A DNA stretch of 34,144 nt from an uncultured Acidobacteriota bacterium (GTDB lineage Bacteria > Acidobacteriota > Vicinamibacteria > Marinacidobacterales > SMYC01). Each line of letters opens with the position of its first letter. Position 1 is the stretch's first letter. Location of the stretch: positions 13,200 to 47,343 of the forward strand of contig CAMYKY010000042.1 in NCBI GenBank assembly GCA_947259165.1, written 5' to 3'. This document shows positions 15,605 through 24,390 of this stretch, one piece after another. The notes under the pieces were generated by a model. It was given only the letters and a program-made list of their open reading frames with translations. It was not told where the DNA came from and did no database searches. The position numbers and the translations under genes were made by a program.

Positions 15605-16495
15605 TCAAGGTGAGAGCCCCGGTTCGTAGTTGTTGACGAACTGAACGAACATGGAGGCGTCGATCATGTCGCTGGCCACGTATCTGACGCTGTGGGAATC
15701 GACCCGCTCTACCACCGATAGGTAGGCGAGAATCTCGGCCTGTCGGTAGTTTTTGAAGCTGATCTCGACTTCGATGTCACCACTCAGACGGTAGGGCTCG
15801 AACTCGTCCAACCTCTTGATGGCTCGCTGCGCGGCGGCTTCGATGACGTCATACGCGGCCTCGGGCGTGAGTGTTCGTGCCGAGTGGAAGCTGTTCGCCC
15901 ATTTCACGACCGCGCCTTCTATGTCGCCGATGTCGCGCGTCGCCTCTTCGACAATCGCGTCGTCCCCCGAGATCATCACCACGGGTACCCCCAGGTGGCC
16001 TGCCGTCGCTGCACAAAACACGGCTTCGGAAACGGATTTTCCGTTGAGCCGAATGTCGGTCAGCGTCGCACTGCTCATCGTGTGAGCGCGGACGCCCCGC
16101 GGGTTGGACGTCGACGTGTGGTACCCGATATAGATAGCAGCGTCGAAGCTCTCGTCGAGCCCTCCCATCATTCCCAGCGCTCGGGGCCAGGAACGAACGA
16201 GCTGCACATCTTTGGGAAGCTTGTCGAGAAGTAGGTTCTGGCCATTTCCGTGGGAGTCGGCGATCAGGAACTCGGTGGCGCCGGCGGCTCGGGCGCCGCG
16301 GATCGCGGCGAGCACTTCTTCGGTCATGTGCTCACGCGTTTGTTGGTATTCGAAGCCGGAGGGGCCGAGTTGGGCGTCGGTGACCACGCCCACCACGCCT
16401 TCCATGTCGGCGGAGATGTAGATTTTTTGGGCCTTCGCATGATGGGCGGCGGAGAGAAAAAGCAGCGCTAGAAAGCTTGCAGTATGTATTTTCAT
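15605..16495 (-). CDS. D-aminopeptidase (peptidase M55), exported
   Basis: Zinc D-aminopeptidase related to Bacillus DppA, which removes D-amino acids from peptides. The 296-residue product has a signal peptide (ASFLALLFLSAAHHAKAQ), unlike the cytoplasmic DppA. The M55 metal-site motifs are present: ISADMEGVVG (Asp and Glu ligands at about residues 30-32), ADSHGNGQN and IGYHTS. Near the ATG is an AAAGG ribosome binding site, and a plausible promoter lies at 16522-16550. It reads towards the barrel and large exported protein genes, 76 nt away, and may share their transcript. With the M19 dipeptidase it suggests salvage or turnover of D-amino-acid-containing peptides. Confidence 0.88.
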   Translation of the reverse strand: MKIHTASFLALLFLSAAHHAKAQKIYISADMEGVVGVVTDAQLGPSGFEYQQTREHMTEEVLAAIRGARAAGATEFLIADSHGNGQNLLLDKLPKDVQLVRSWPRALGMMGGLDESFDAAIYIGYHTSTSNPRGVRAHTMSSATLTDIRLNGKSVSEAVFCAATAGHLGVPVVMISGDDAIVEEATRDIGDIEGAVVKWANSFHSARTLTPEAAYDVIEAAAQRAIKRLDEFEPYRLSGDIEVEISFKNYRQAEILAYLSVVERVDSHSVRYVASDMIDASMFVQFVNNYEPGLSP

Positions 16496-16521
16496 TGGGG
16501 TGCCTTTCGGAATGCGGGATG

Positions 16522-16550
16522 TTTTATGTCAGTTGGGGCATTGATAGCAA
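16522..16550 (-). promoter_or_regulatory. candidate promoter of the M55 aminopeptidase gene
   Basis: Minus strand: TTGCTA (complement of 16545-16550), 17-nt spacer, ATAAAA (complement of 16522-16527), 26 nt before the start codon. Moderate match only. Confidence 0.4.
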
Positions 16551-16573
16551 GAGGGGGAGGCGTGTTCCAGGGC

Positions 16574-16597
16574 GGAACGGGAACGGGAACGGGAACG
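16574..16597. repeat. hexanucleotide tandem repeat (GGAACG)x4
   Basis: Four uninterrupted copies of GGAACG lie in the divergent region between the M55 gene and pheS. A simple-sequence tract, probably slippage-prone. Confidence 0.85.
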
Positions 16598-16711
16598 ACG
16601 GCGGCGGCGCTTCGAGCGGGCGGCGTTGGATACGTTTTTTGGGGTACTGCTCTAGTGTGGCGGATCAGGAACGGTTACACTCCGGGGTTTACTTGTGAGG
16701 ATGCTACGGCG

Positions 16712-17767
16712 ATGACAGTTTTGAGCTCGATCGGGGAGATTGCTGCGAAGGCTCGCGAAGAGTTGGCGAGCGTCCGCGACGAAAAAGCGCTCGAGGCGTG
16801 GCGGGTTGCCTTCATGGGGCGCAAGAGTCCGTTGCAATCGGTGCTGCGGTCTTTGGGCGAGCTCGACGCGGATGAGCGACGCGACGCTGGGCGTGCGGCC
16901 AATGAGCTCAAGAATGAGCTCGACGGGGCCTTGGAGTCGAAGCGGGACGAGCTGCGGCGAGCTCAGATTCGACGAGCAGAGACCGCGGGGCGCATCGACG
17001 TGACGCTGCCGGGACGACCCCTAGCGGAAGGGCGTCTGCACCCCATCACCCAGACGCAGCGAGACATCATTCACGCGTTTACTGCCCAGGGGTTCTCCGT
17101 CATCGAAGGCCCCGAAGTCGAGCTCGACTACTACAACTTCGAAGCGCTGCGCATCCCGAAGGATCACCCCGCGCGTGAGCTCATGGACACGTTCTATGTG
17201 GATCGCTCCGCGTTGGGCCAAGGCGATGATGACAGCAAGTTGTTGCTGCGAACGCATACCTCTCCGAACCAGATTCGTTTCATGGAAAAAAGCGATCCCC
17301 CGATTCGCATCATTTGCCCGGGGCGCACCTATCGCAACGAAGCCACCGACCCTACGCATGAGTGGATGATTACCCAGACAGAGGTACTCGCGGTGGACGA
17401 GGGGCTCACGCTCGCGCACCTGAAAGGAACCCTGTTCGAGTTCGCAAAACGCCTCTTCGGGCGAGAGCGTAAGATTCGATTTCGATGCGACTTTTTTCGC
17501 TTCGTCGAGCCGGGCGTCGACATGGCGATCGACTGCTTTCTTTGTGGCGGCAAAGGCTGCCGCACCTGCAAGAACGAAGGCTGGATTGAGATCTTGGGCG
17601 CAGGGATGGTGCACCCGGAGATTCTAGAGAACATGGGCTTCGACCCCGATATCTACACCGGATTCGCCGCGGGCCTCGGGGTGGAGCGCATCGCGATGCT
17701 GCGCTACGGCGTGGATGACATCCGACACTTTTATGAGAACGACGTTCGATTCTTGAGGCAATTCTGA
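16712..17767 (+). CDS. pheS: phenylalanyl-tRNA synthetase alpha subunit
   Basis: Catalytic class II subunit of the alpha2-beta2 enzyme charging tRNA-Phe. The ATG at 16712 gives 351 residues, the usual size; the frame is open further upstream, but that part is Gly-rich and unlike PheS. An N-terminal coiled-coil (about 1-90: SIGEIAAKAREELASVRDEK, ELKNELDGALESKRDELRRAQ) binds tRNA. The catalytic core follows with HPITQTQRDIIHAFTAQGF (motif 1 area), LLLRTHTSPNQIRFM, GRTYRNEATDPTHEWM (motif 2) and GFAAGLGVERIAMLRYG (motif 3). A cysteine cluster, CFLCGGKGCRTC (nt 17534-17569), looks like a metal-binding knuckle. pheT follows after 3 nt. Confidence 0.97.
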   Translation: MTVLSSIGEIAAKAREELASVRDEKALEAWRVAFMGRKSPLQSVLRSLGELDADERRDAGRAANELKNELDGALESKRDELRRAQIRRAETAGRIDVTLPGRPLAEGRLHPITQTQRDIIHAFTAQGFSVIEGPEVELDYYNFEALRIPKDHPARELMDTFYVDRSALGQGDDDSKLLLRTHTSPNQIRFMEKSDPPIRIICPGRTYRNEATDPTHEWMITQTEVLAVDEGLTLAHLKGTLFEFAKRLFGRERKIRFRCDFFRFVEPGVDMAIDCFLCGGKGCRTCKNEGWIEILGAGMVHPEILENMGFDPDIYTGFAAGLGVERIAMLRYGVDDIRHFYENDVRFLRQF

Positions 17768-17770
17768 GAC

Positions 17771-20170
17771 ATGCGTGTACCGATCAAGTGGCTGAGCGAT
17801 TACGTCGCTCTTAGTTTGCCGGTCGAAGAGATCGCTCAACGATTGACGATGGCTGGCCTCGAGGTGACCGGGATCGAGCGCACTGGAGAAGAGTGGGAAG
17901 GCGTGGTTGTTGCCCACGTGGTCGAGGTGAGCAAACACCCGGACGCCGATCGTCTTTCGCTGGTGAAAGTCGATACCGGCAGCGAAACGTTCGAAGTGGT
18001 GTGTGGCGCCCCCAATGTCGCGGCGGGGCAAAACATCGCCTATGCGCGGCTCGGCGCTCGCCTTCGTGACGCCCACACCGGAGAGAAGAAAAAGCTCAAG
18101 AAAGCCAAGATCCGCGGCGTCGTTTCAATCGGCATGGTGTGCTCCGAGCGCGAGCTGGGTCTCTCCGATGAGCACGACGGCATCCTCGTGCTCTCAGAAT
18201 CCGCGGAGAAGGGCAAGCCGCTCGGCGAAGTGATCGGCGATACGGTGCTGGATATCGACATGAAACCCAATCGCGCCGACGGTTTATCCGTACTGGGCGT
18301 GGCTCGGGATGTGGCGGCGCTCACCGGACAGACGCTGTGCGAGCCGGACTTCGCGTTCGAGGCTCTTGGGGAGAGCGTCGAAGCTCGCGCGAGCGTCGAC
18401 ATTCAGGCCCCCGATCTCTGCCCGCGCTTCACGCTCGCGATCATCGAGAACATCGAGATCGGACCCTCTCCACCTTGGATGCAAGAAGCGTTGCTCGGCG
18501 CGGGTATGCGACCCATTAGTAATGTCGTCGATATCACCAACTACGTGATGCTCGAGCTTGGTCAACCCATCCACGCCTTCGACTATGACAAGATCGTGGA
18601 CCACAAAATCATCGTCCGTCGCGCGCAACCGGGCGAGACGTTGACCACGCTCGACGGCAAGAAGCGCTCGTTTACGAGCGAGCAACTGCTCATCACCGAC
18701 CCGTCCGGGCCGATCGCGGTCGCCGGCGTGATGGGTGGTCTCCAAACTGAGGTCACGGACGCCACGAAGACGATCCTCCTCGAGGTCGCCAACTTCAATC
18801 CAGTGAGTATTCGCCGCACCGCGATGTCGCTCAAGCTGCCGAGCGAGGCGTCGAAGCGGTTCGCTTGGGGCATCGCCCCCGAGCTTGCGCCGATGACGTC
18901 TCGACGGGCGACCAAGTTTCTCGTCGAGCTCGCCTCCGGCAAGGCTGCGAAGGGGCTCGTCGATGCGTACCCTGAGCCGATGCCGCCGGTATCGGTGACG
19001 CTCGCCAAAAAACGCATCCCGCAGGTGCTCGGGATCGATCCGTCCGAGGACACCGTCATCTCGTCGCTCGAAGCGCTTGGCTTCGGCGTCGCTACGAAGA
19101 AAGACACCTTCGACGTTGACGTTCCGTACTGGCGCCGGGACGTCCAATGCCCGGACGATGTCGTGGAAGAGGTCGCGCGCATGGTCGGGTACGAGACCAT
19201 TCCAGCGGCGCCTCTCGCTGGTCGCGTGCCGCCCGGCGTGCCGCAGCCGATACGCGAGCTTCGCGAGACCATTCGCGACATTCTCGTTGGAGCGGGGATG
19301 CAAGAGGCGATCACCTATCCGCTTACCAGCCTCGAGACACTGGGTCACGTTGTTGCGGCCGACGTGCTCGAACGCGTTCCGCCCTTGGCGATCGTGAATC
19401 CACTGAATGTGGGTGAGGAGCGTCTGCGGACGAGTCTTCGTGCGTCGATGTTGCAGTGTGTCGCGCGCAACCTCCGTACCACGAAGGGCCAGTTGGCGCT
19501 GTTCGAGTGTGCGCGCGTGTACACCCCCACTTCGGAGCCGCTCCCGCGAGAATCTGAACACGTCGTCGGCGCGGTGATTGGCGCTCGTCTCGATCGTTTC
19601 GGCAACGCTAGTGCGGCGTCGGTGGATTTCTATGACGCGAAGGCCTACGTCGAGCGTTTGGCAGAGCGTTTGAGCGTCTCATTGACGCTCGAAGCCTCGG
19701 AGGAGTACGGCTTGCTCTCCGGCCGCACCGCGACGATCCGCACCTCTGACGTGGACATCGGCCTCGTCGGCCAAGTGCATCCGGAAACGGCCGCGGCGTT
19801 CGGGATCGTGCAGGACGTTTACTTGTTCGAGATTCGCCTCGACGCGCTGCTGCCACACGTTCCGCCGGTGACGCACTATCAATCGTTTTCGAAGTACCCC
19901 GCCGTCGTGGAAGACCTCGCAATCGTGGTCGATCGGGAACAGACAGCGTCGTCAGTACTCTCGGAGATCCAGGTGCATCCGTTGGTCGCGAGCGCTCGCG
20001 TCTTCGACGAGTACACCGGCGAGCAAGTCCCCGAAGGAAAAAAATCTCTTGCGATTGCCGTGTCGTATCAAGCGCCGGATCGAACGTTGACCGACGCCGA
20101 TGTCGCGAAGGCGCGAGACAAAATTGTAGCCCGGCTGGGAGCTCGCTGCGGTGCGGAGCTGAGGTCCTAG
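17771..20170 (+). CDS. pheT: phenylalanyl-tRNA synthetase beta subunit
   Basis: Non-catalytic editing and tRNA-binding subunit of PheRS, 799 residues. Domains in order: N-terminal B1 plus the EMAP/tRNA-binding fold (VVVAHVVEVSKHPDADRLSLVKVDTG, residues 45-70), B3/B4 editing region (SNVVDITNYVMLELGQPIHAFD and SKRFAWGI), B5 (QVLGIDPSEDTVISSLEALGFG), catalytic-like core (YPLTSLETLG, NPLNVGEERLRTSL) and a C-terminal ferredoxin-fold anticodon-binding domain (HYQSFSKYPAVVEDLAIVVD to the end). Length is normal. It is 3 nt downstream of pheS and co-transcribed with it. It ends in TAG. Confidence 0.97.
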   Translation: MRVPIKWLSDYVALSLPVEEIAQRLTMAGLEVTGIERTGEEWEGVVVAHVVEVSKHPDADRLSLVKVDTGSETFEVVCGAPNVAAGQNIAYARLGARLRDAHTGEKKKLKKAKIRGVVSIGMVCSERELGLSDEHDGILVLSESAEKGKPLGEVIGDTVLDIDMKPNRADGLSVLGVARDVAALTGQTLCEPDFAFEALGESVEARASVDIQAPDLCPRFTLAIIENIEIGPSPPWMQEALLGAGMRPISNVVDITNYVMLELGQPIHAFDYDKIVDHKIIVRRAQPGETLTTLDGKKRSFTSEQLLITDPSGPIAVAGVMGGLQTEVTDATKTILLEVANFNPVSIRRTAMSLKLPSEASKRFAWGIAPELAPMTSRRATKFLVELASGKAAKGLVDAYPEPMPPVSVTLAKKRIPQVLGIDPSEDTVISSLEALGFGVATKKDTFDVDVPYWRRDVQCPDDVVEEVARMVGYETIPAAPLAGRVPPGVPQPIRELRETIRDILVGAGMQEAITYPLTSLETLGHVVAADVLERVPPLAIVNPLNVGEERLRTSLRASMLQCVARNLRTTKGQLALFECARVYTPTSEPLPRESEHVVGAVIGARLDRFGNASAASVDFYDAKAYVERLAERLSVSLTLEASEEYGLLSGRTATIRTSDVDIGLVGQVHPETAAAFGIVQDVYLFEIRLDALLPHVPPVTHYQSFSKYPAVVEDLAIVVDREQTASSVLSEIQVHPLVASARVFDEYTGEQVPEGKKSLAIAVSYQAPDRTLTDADVAKARDKIVARLGARCGAELRS

Positions 20171-20205
20171 GTGTCGACTCTGCGTGCCCCTGAGGGTGGA
20201 CCGTA

Positions 20206-20856
20206 GTGGCGGTGCACGAGAGCGCGTTCGATACGTTTCTCTTTGACCTCGACGGCACGTTGCTCGACTCGATTGAGCTCATTTTCCGGTGTTACCGGCA
20301 CGCAGCCAGTACGCATCTGGGGGAGCTTCCGCCGGACAGTGTTTGGCGCGACGGTCTGGGGACGCCGCTTCGGCAACAGTTCCGTGCGGTCACGTCGGAT
20401 GCGGAGCTGATCGAGACCATGGTGGTCACCTATCGGGAGTACCACCACCAGCATCACGACTCCAGCGTGCGGCTCTATCCTGATGTCGCCCGCGTCGTGG
20501 ACGCGCTCGCCCAGCGCGGAGCGACACTCGGTATCGTCACCAGCAAACTTCGGCCGGGGGCCGAGCGCGGACTGAAGTTGATGGGTCTGCTCGACCATTT
20601 TCCCGTCGTCGTGACCGCCGATGAGGTGACCCGCCCCAAGCCCGACCCAGAGCCAGTGGAGACGGCCCTCGAGCGAGCCGGGTCGAGCCGGGACTCCACC
20701 ATTTTTATAGGTGACTCTCCGCATGACATGGCCGCCGGTCGCGCAGCGGGCGTTGCGACTGCCGGAGTTCTTTGGGGTCCGTTTGCCGCTGACGACCTCT
20801 CCGCCTCCGCTCCGACCTTCCTCCTCGAAAAACCCGAAGAAATTCTCGCGCTCTAG
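20206..20856 (+). CDS. HAD-family phosphatase, phosphoglycolate/PpaX type
   Basis: A 216-residue haloacid-dehalogenase phosphatase. Motif I is [10 protein letters not shown] (nucleophile Asp), motif II is GIVTSK, the Lys is in [10 protein letters not shown] and motif III is [17 protein letters not shown], the layout of phosphoglycolate phosphatase and pyrophosphatase PpaX. A helical cap (about residues 20-85) lies between motifs I and II. The GTG at 20206 is taken as start; a second GTG two codons later is also possible. It lies 35 nt behind pheT on the same strand. Removing pyrophosphate or damaged phosphoglycolate are the likely family roles. Confidence 0.88.
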   Translation: MAVHESAFDTFLFDLDGTLLDSIELIFRCYRHAASTHLGELPPDSVWRDGLGTPLRQQFRAVTSDAELIETMVVTYREYHHQHHDSSVRLYPDVARVVDALAQRGATLGIVTSKLRPGAERGLKLMGLLDHFPVVVTADEVTRPKPDPEPVETALERAGSSRDSTIFIGDSPHDMAAGRAAGVATAGVLWGPFAADDLSASAPTFLLEKPEEILAL

Positions 20857-20930
20857 CGGTCTCGAGGGAGGTTTCTCCGCCGAAATGCGTCCTATTAGGA
20901 GTGTGTTTGGGACGGGTAAGGGGAGCCATG

Positions 20931-21848
20931 ATGCAATCGAGAATTATCGCAATCAGCAGGGAGATGCGGGGTGCACTGGAGCAGCTTGACTCGGTGGCAC
21001 CCTTGGAGGTGTCTGTTTTTGTTAGTGGCGAAAGCGGCACGGGCAAGGAGCTCGCCGCGCGGCGGCTTCACGAAGGGAGTCGTCGAGCGCGACGCGCCTT
21101 CGCTGCCATCAACTGTGCCGCGCTGCCGGACTCGCTCCTGGAGTCAGAGCTGTTCGGTCACACACGGGGAGCGTTCACCGGCGCTCAACACGCGCGGGAA
21201 GGGCTGCTTCAGATGGCTGACGGAGGCACGCTGTTTCTCGACGAAGTTGCGGACCTCCCGCCGCGTGCCCAGACTGCGCTGCTGCGCACTCTTCAAGAGA
21301 AAGAGTACCGTCGCCTTGGCGATTCGTCACTGCATCGTTCGAACTTTCGGCTCGTGTCGGCGAGCCACAAGGACCTCGATGCTGAAGTGGTCGCGGGACG
21401 TTTTCGCCACGACTTGCTGTTTCGGCTGCGCGTTGTCCAAGTGACGCTTCCTCCGCTTCGCGAGCGTCCCACCGACATTCTTCCGCTAGCGCGCCACGCG
21501 TTGCGGGAGCAGGCTCGGATCTTGGGACTTCCGGCGCGCGAGCTTGCGCCCGATGCGGAGAAGGCGCTGTTGACCCACAGCTGGCCGGGCAACGTGCGGG
21601 AGCTCGAAAACGAAATGGTCCAGGCATTGGTGCGAGCCCGAGTCGCCGATGTGGTCGGGGCGTCGCATTTGTCTGCCCAATTACGGGGAAGGGTGCCGGA
21701 GGGACTTCGCGGAGCCTCACGCGATTTCGAGAGACGGTTTCTGAGCACGACGCTCGAGCGCAATGGAGGCAATCGGAGCCGGGCTGCCCGTTCGCTCGGG
21801 TTGTCCCGTCAGGGACTCTATCGGAAGCTGAAACGACTCGGACTGTGA
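20931..21848 (+). CDS. sigma-54-dependent activator without receiver domain
   Basis: An enhancer-binding protein that would remodel RNA polymerase-sigma-54 using ATP. The 305-residue product begins directly with the AAA+ domain: GESGTGKE (Walker A, 33-40), GAFTGA (sigma-54 contact loop, 80-85), [12 protein letters not shown] (Walker B), [12 protein letters not shown] (arginine fingers) and [10 protein letters not shown]. It ends in a Fis-type helix-turn-helix ([25 protein letters not shown]). The ATG at 20931 has AAGGGGAG 5 nt upstream; ATG 20928 and GTG 20901 are alternatives, and none adds a sensor domain. It therefore resembles PspF in layout and must be controlled by another protein or by its level. 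Its targets are not evident here. Confidence 0.93.
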   Translation: MQSRIIAISREMRGALEQLDSVAPLEVSVFVSGESGTGKELAARRLHEGSRRARRAFAAINCAALPDSLLESELFGHTRGAFTGAQHAREGLLQMADGGTLFLDEVADLPPRAQTALLRTLQEKEYRRLGDSSLHRSNFRLVSASHKDLDAEVVAGRFRHDLLFRLRVVQVTLPPLRERPTDILPLARHALREQARILGLPARELAPDAEKALLTHSWPGNVRELENEMVQALVRARVADVVGASHLSAQLRGRVPEGLRGASRDFERRFLSTTLERNGGNRSRAARSLGLSRQGLYRKLKRLGL

Positions 21849-21888
21849 CGCGGGGCGATCCGTACGATGCCGGCGGTCACTGTGGTGC

Positions 21889-21961
21889 GGCGGGGACGGG
21901 TATACCCAACACAAGAGAAGGATCCTGGCGCACGGCTCCCCCCCAATTTTCCGTCCCCGCC
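21889..21961. repeat. 11-bp perfect inverted repeat in convergent gap
   Basis: GGCGGGGACGG at 21889-21899 and its exact complement at 21951-21961, separated by 51 nt. It lies in the gap 21849-22113 between the sigma-54 activator and the minus-strand CofC-like gene; nothing else is recognisable there. Confidence 0.55.
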
Positions 21962-22113
21962 ACTCACTCAAGCGGGCACCAAATCAGCCGTGGCCAAATA
22001 TTATCGCCTGTTAGCTGTGGGAAGAAATTTAGTCCAAAACTCTGTGCGAGGTCAAGGGGAATTTGTGGGGTTTGTCATCTCGAGACATCGCTTTTTTTGC
22101 CGGGGTGTGCTTT

Positions 22114-22818
22114 TTAGAAATCGGAGTCCAGCGTGTACTCGGAGTCATCGAAGTTGGGGAGGGCGGCGGCGACGCGAATGGGGACGAGCTCGGGCGCGGA
22201 GCGTTTGAGGTACGAGATTTCCTGTCGAAGCTTGTCCAGATCCTCGACGCGGTCGATGTCATACCAAGGGATGAGAGTCGAGACCGGGAGCTTTTTGGCG
22301 TTTGCTACCTTCAGCGTTTGCTCCAAAACTGCGGGGCTACCCCATTCGATGTTCTGGAATAACTCCGGAATCCACTGGTTGCACCCGAGAAGGTAGTACC
22401 CGCCGTCTTCAGCGGGGCCGATCACGACTTTTCCGCTCTCGAGATCGTCGAACGCTTCATGGATGACTTCGGGCGGTACAGTCGGCGAATCGCTTCCCAG
22501 CACGACGAGGCGGGTCACTCCACGCCGAAAACCGGTATAGAAGAGGCTTGCGAGCTTCTCGCCCAACTCCCCGTTGGCTTGGACGCCTTGGGTCCAAGTG
22601 GCGGGAACGTGGAGGTCGTCGGGATTTTGCATCGGTTCGCTCAGTAACAACAGCTTCTCCAAGCCAGGGCGTTCGATACGATCGAAGTGATCGAGTGTGT
22701 CCTCTACGAGCGCGCGGTGAAGCGCGAGAGCCTGTTCGGCTGTCAGCGGTGGAGACAGGCGGGTTTTGACCTTGCCGAGCTCAGGCGCGCGCGCGAAAAC
22801 GGCGAGCAATTCCGTCAT
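22114..22818 (-). CDS. DUF2064/TIGR04282-type glycosyl/nucleotidyl-transferase (CofC-like)
   Basis: A 234-residue GT-A-fold protein similar to the 'transferase 1, rSAM/selenodomain-associated' family. Recognisable parts: VFARAPELGKVKTRLSPPL (nucleotide-binding N-terminal loop with GKVKTRL), RLVVLGSDSPTVPPEVI (metal-binding SDSP region) and VIGPAEDGGYYLLG. The ATG at 22818 is chosen because FARxPxxGxVKTRL normally lies a few residues from the N terminus; an upstream extension to 22884 overlaps the TPR gene. It follows the TPR gene on the same strand. The biochemical reaction of this family is not established. Confidence 0.85.
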   Translation of the reverse strand: MTELLAVFARAPELGKVKTRLSPPLTAEQALALHRALVEDTLDHFDRIERPGLEKLLLLSEPMQNPDDLHVPATWTQGVQANGELGEKLASLFYTGFRRGVTRLVVLGSDSPTVPPEVIHEAFDDLESGKVVIGPAEDGGYYLLGCNQWIPELFQNIEWGSPAVLEQTLKVANAKKLPVSTLIPWYDIDRVEDLDKLRQEISYLKRSAPELVPIRVAAALPNFDDSEYTLDSDF

Positions 22819-22852
22819 GATCGGAGCCACGTCGGAGGTGGGTGCACTCGCG

Positions 22853-24229
22853 TCATGAGCCGCGGGCCACACTGAGAAGACCAAGAAGAGCGCGATTCTT
22901 TGGATTTGCGGCGAGCCCTTGCCGGCAGATTCTCGCAGCCGCCTCTTTGTCGCCAGCGTCGATGAGCGCTCGCGCTGCGCGCACTAAGGGCGCGATCCGC
23001 CGTGGCTCGAGCACCGCGAGCTTGAGATAGGTCTCCGCAGCCATCTCGGGGTTGTCGAGATCGATATAGGCGTCGCCGAGCCTCTCCAGGACCGCGGGGT
23101 CGTCTCCACGCAAGCGCAAGAAGACGAGATAGGCGGTGATCGCCTCGGCGTCGCTGCTGCGAGCGCGGTAGAGGTCGCCGAGTAGCCGGTGCGCCTCCGC
23201 GGGGACGGGAGTCGCTTGGGTGGCGCGCAGCAACTCGTCGAACCCGCGCGATTCGTCGTTCATGGCAAGATAGGTCCGCCCGAGCGCTAAGGACGCACGA
23301 CCGTCGGCAGGATCCATTTTTGCAGCCGACTGCAACGCCGCGGCGGCTTTTTCGACAGCAACGGGATCCCCGGTTTGTATGGCTTCGTCGAGCCAAAACT
23401 CGCCGAGTAACCGGTACGCGGCTGGAAGGTTAGGGTCCTGCTCGATCGCCAGGTTGACGGATTCGATGGCCTCTCCGCGTCGGCCTGCCAAATGGTGGAC
23501 CTGGGCGAGGTGGAGGTAGGGGGCGGGCTTGCCTGGGTTCGCGTCAATCTCCGACTGAACGAGCTCCAGCGCTCGCTCGGGCTCTCCATTGTCGATATAG
23601 AGCTCGATGAGCGCCGTGCGCGCGAGCGTCGCCTTCGGACGGAGAGCGATTGCTTTCCGGAAGTCGGATTCGGCTTCGTCGACACCGCCGAGGGAGCGCA
23701 GAATGGCACCGCGCAGATAGTACGTTTCCCAGAACCCCTCTCGAATCGCCGCAGCGCGTGTCAAGGCGTCTATGGCTTCAGCTTCCCGACCGCCGCGAAA
23801 GTAAACCAGGCCCAGTTTGTAGAGAACATTCGAAGCTTCCGGATCGACCTTCAGCACTTTTTGATAGTGCAACGCTGCCTCGTCGAAACGCTCGACTTCG
23901 TAGTAGAGGTCCGCAAGGCGCAGCGACACCAGCAATACATCCGATGATAGGCTCGCCGAGACCTCGAGGTCTCCGACCGCCGCGGCGAGATTTCCCTGCC
24001 GGCGTTGCGCCTCGGCTCGTTTCACGTAGGCAATGGGGTCATCGGGCTTGATTGCGAGCGCTGAGGAGTAGGTGCGGCTCGCTTGGAAAGGGAGATCCTC
24101 TTGCATCAGCTCGTCACCCAGCTGAACCAACTGAAAGTAACGGTAGTCCAGTGTGAGCACTCGGTAGCCGACCAGGGAAACCGCGACGAGAAGGGCGAAC
24201 GAGAAGAATGCTACCAGTGACGTTCGCAA
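22853..24229 (-). CDS. membrane-anchored TPR protein
   Basis: A 458-residue protein with an N-terminal membrane anchor or signal (SLVAFFSFALLVAVSLVGY) and then about ten tetratricopeptide repeats of 34 residues, for example AIAYVKRAEAQRRQGNLAAA-type and ASNVLYKLGLVYFRGGREAE units. It begins at a TTG (complement of 24227-24229) behind a GGAAGGG ribosome binding site; this window uses TTG repeatedly. It probably works as a periplasmic-side or membrane-attached protein scaffold. It is divergent from the ECF sigma gene at 24391, whose RpoE-like promoter sits in the shared upstream region, and precedes the CofC-like gene. Confidence 0.87.
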   Translation of the reverse strand: MRTSLVAFFSFALLVAVSLVGYRVLTLDYRYFQLVQLGDELMQEDLPFQASRTYSSALAIKPDDPIAYVKRAEAQRRQGNLAAAVGDLEVSASLSSDVLLVSLRLADLYYEVERFDEAALHYQKVLKVDPEASNVLYKLGLVYFRGGREAEAIDALTRAAAIREGFWETYYLRGAILRSLGGVDEAESDFRKAIALRPKATLARTALIELYIDNGEPERALELVQSEIDANPGKPAPYLHLAQVHHLAGRRGEAIESVNLAIEQDPNLPAAYRLLGEFWLDEAIQTGDPVAVEKAAAALQSAAKMDPADGRASLALGRTYLAMNDESRGFDELLRATQATPVPAEAHRLLGDLYRARSSDAEAITAYLVFLRLRGDDPAVLERLGDAYIDLDNPEMAAETYLKLAVLEPRRIAPLVRAARALIDAGDKEAAARICRQGLAANPKNRALLGLLSVARGS

Positions 24230-24290
24230 TCTATAAATCCCTTCCCATCAAAAGGTTAGCAAATTCCAGACCTTCGCGTCAAAAGAACGT

Positions 24291-24319
24291 GGAACCTTAC
24301 AGCCCGCACCGGTGTCTAA
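24291..24319 (+). promoter_or_regulatory. RpoE/ECF-type promoter of the downstream sigma factor
   Basis: GGAACCTT at 24291-24298, a 16-nt spacer and TCTAA at 24315-24319 match the classic RpoE-type -35 (GGAACTT) and -10 (TCTGA-like) elements. It points at the ECF sigma gene about 72-99 nt downstream, suggesting autoregulation. Confidence 0.6.
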
Positions 24320-24390
24320 GGACAGGTACGGGTTGGCCGCGAAGAGTCCACAAACCACCGTGTGGTAGGATACACGAAAGGTTAGAATTT

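Noticed and set aside
16574-16597. CRISPR-like array
   Set aside because: Uninterrupted hexamers without spacers; simple tandem repeat only. No CRISPR array or cas gene was seen anywhere.
16484-16711. Longer pheS with an N-terminal extension
   Set aside because: The extension is Gly-rich, runs through the GGAACG repeat and the promoter region of the M55 gene, and is absent from the PheS family.
18284-19561. 425-codon minus-strand open frame inside pheT
   Set aside because: Antisense shadow of pheT, Arg-rich with no motif.
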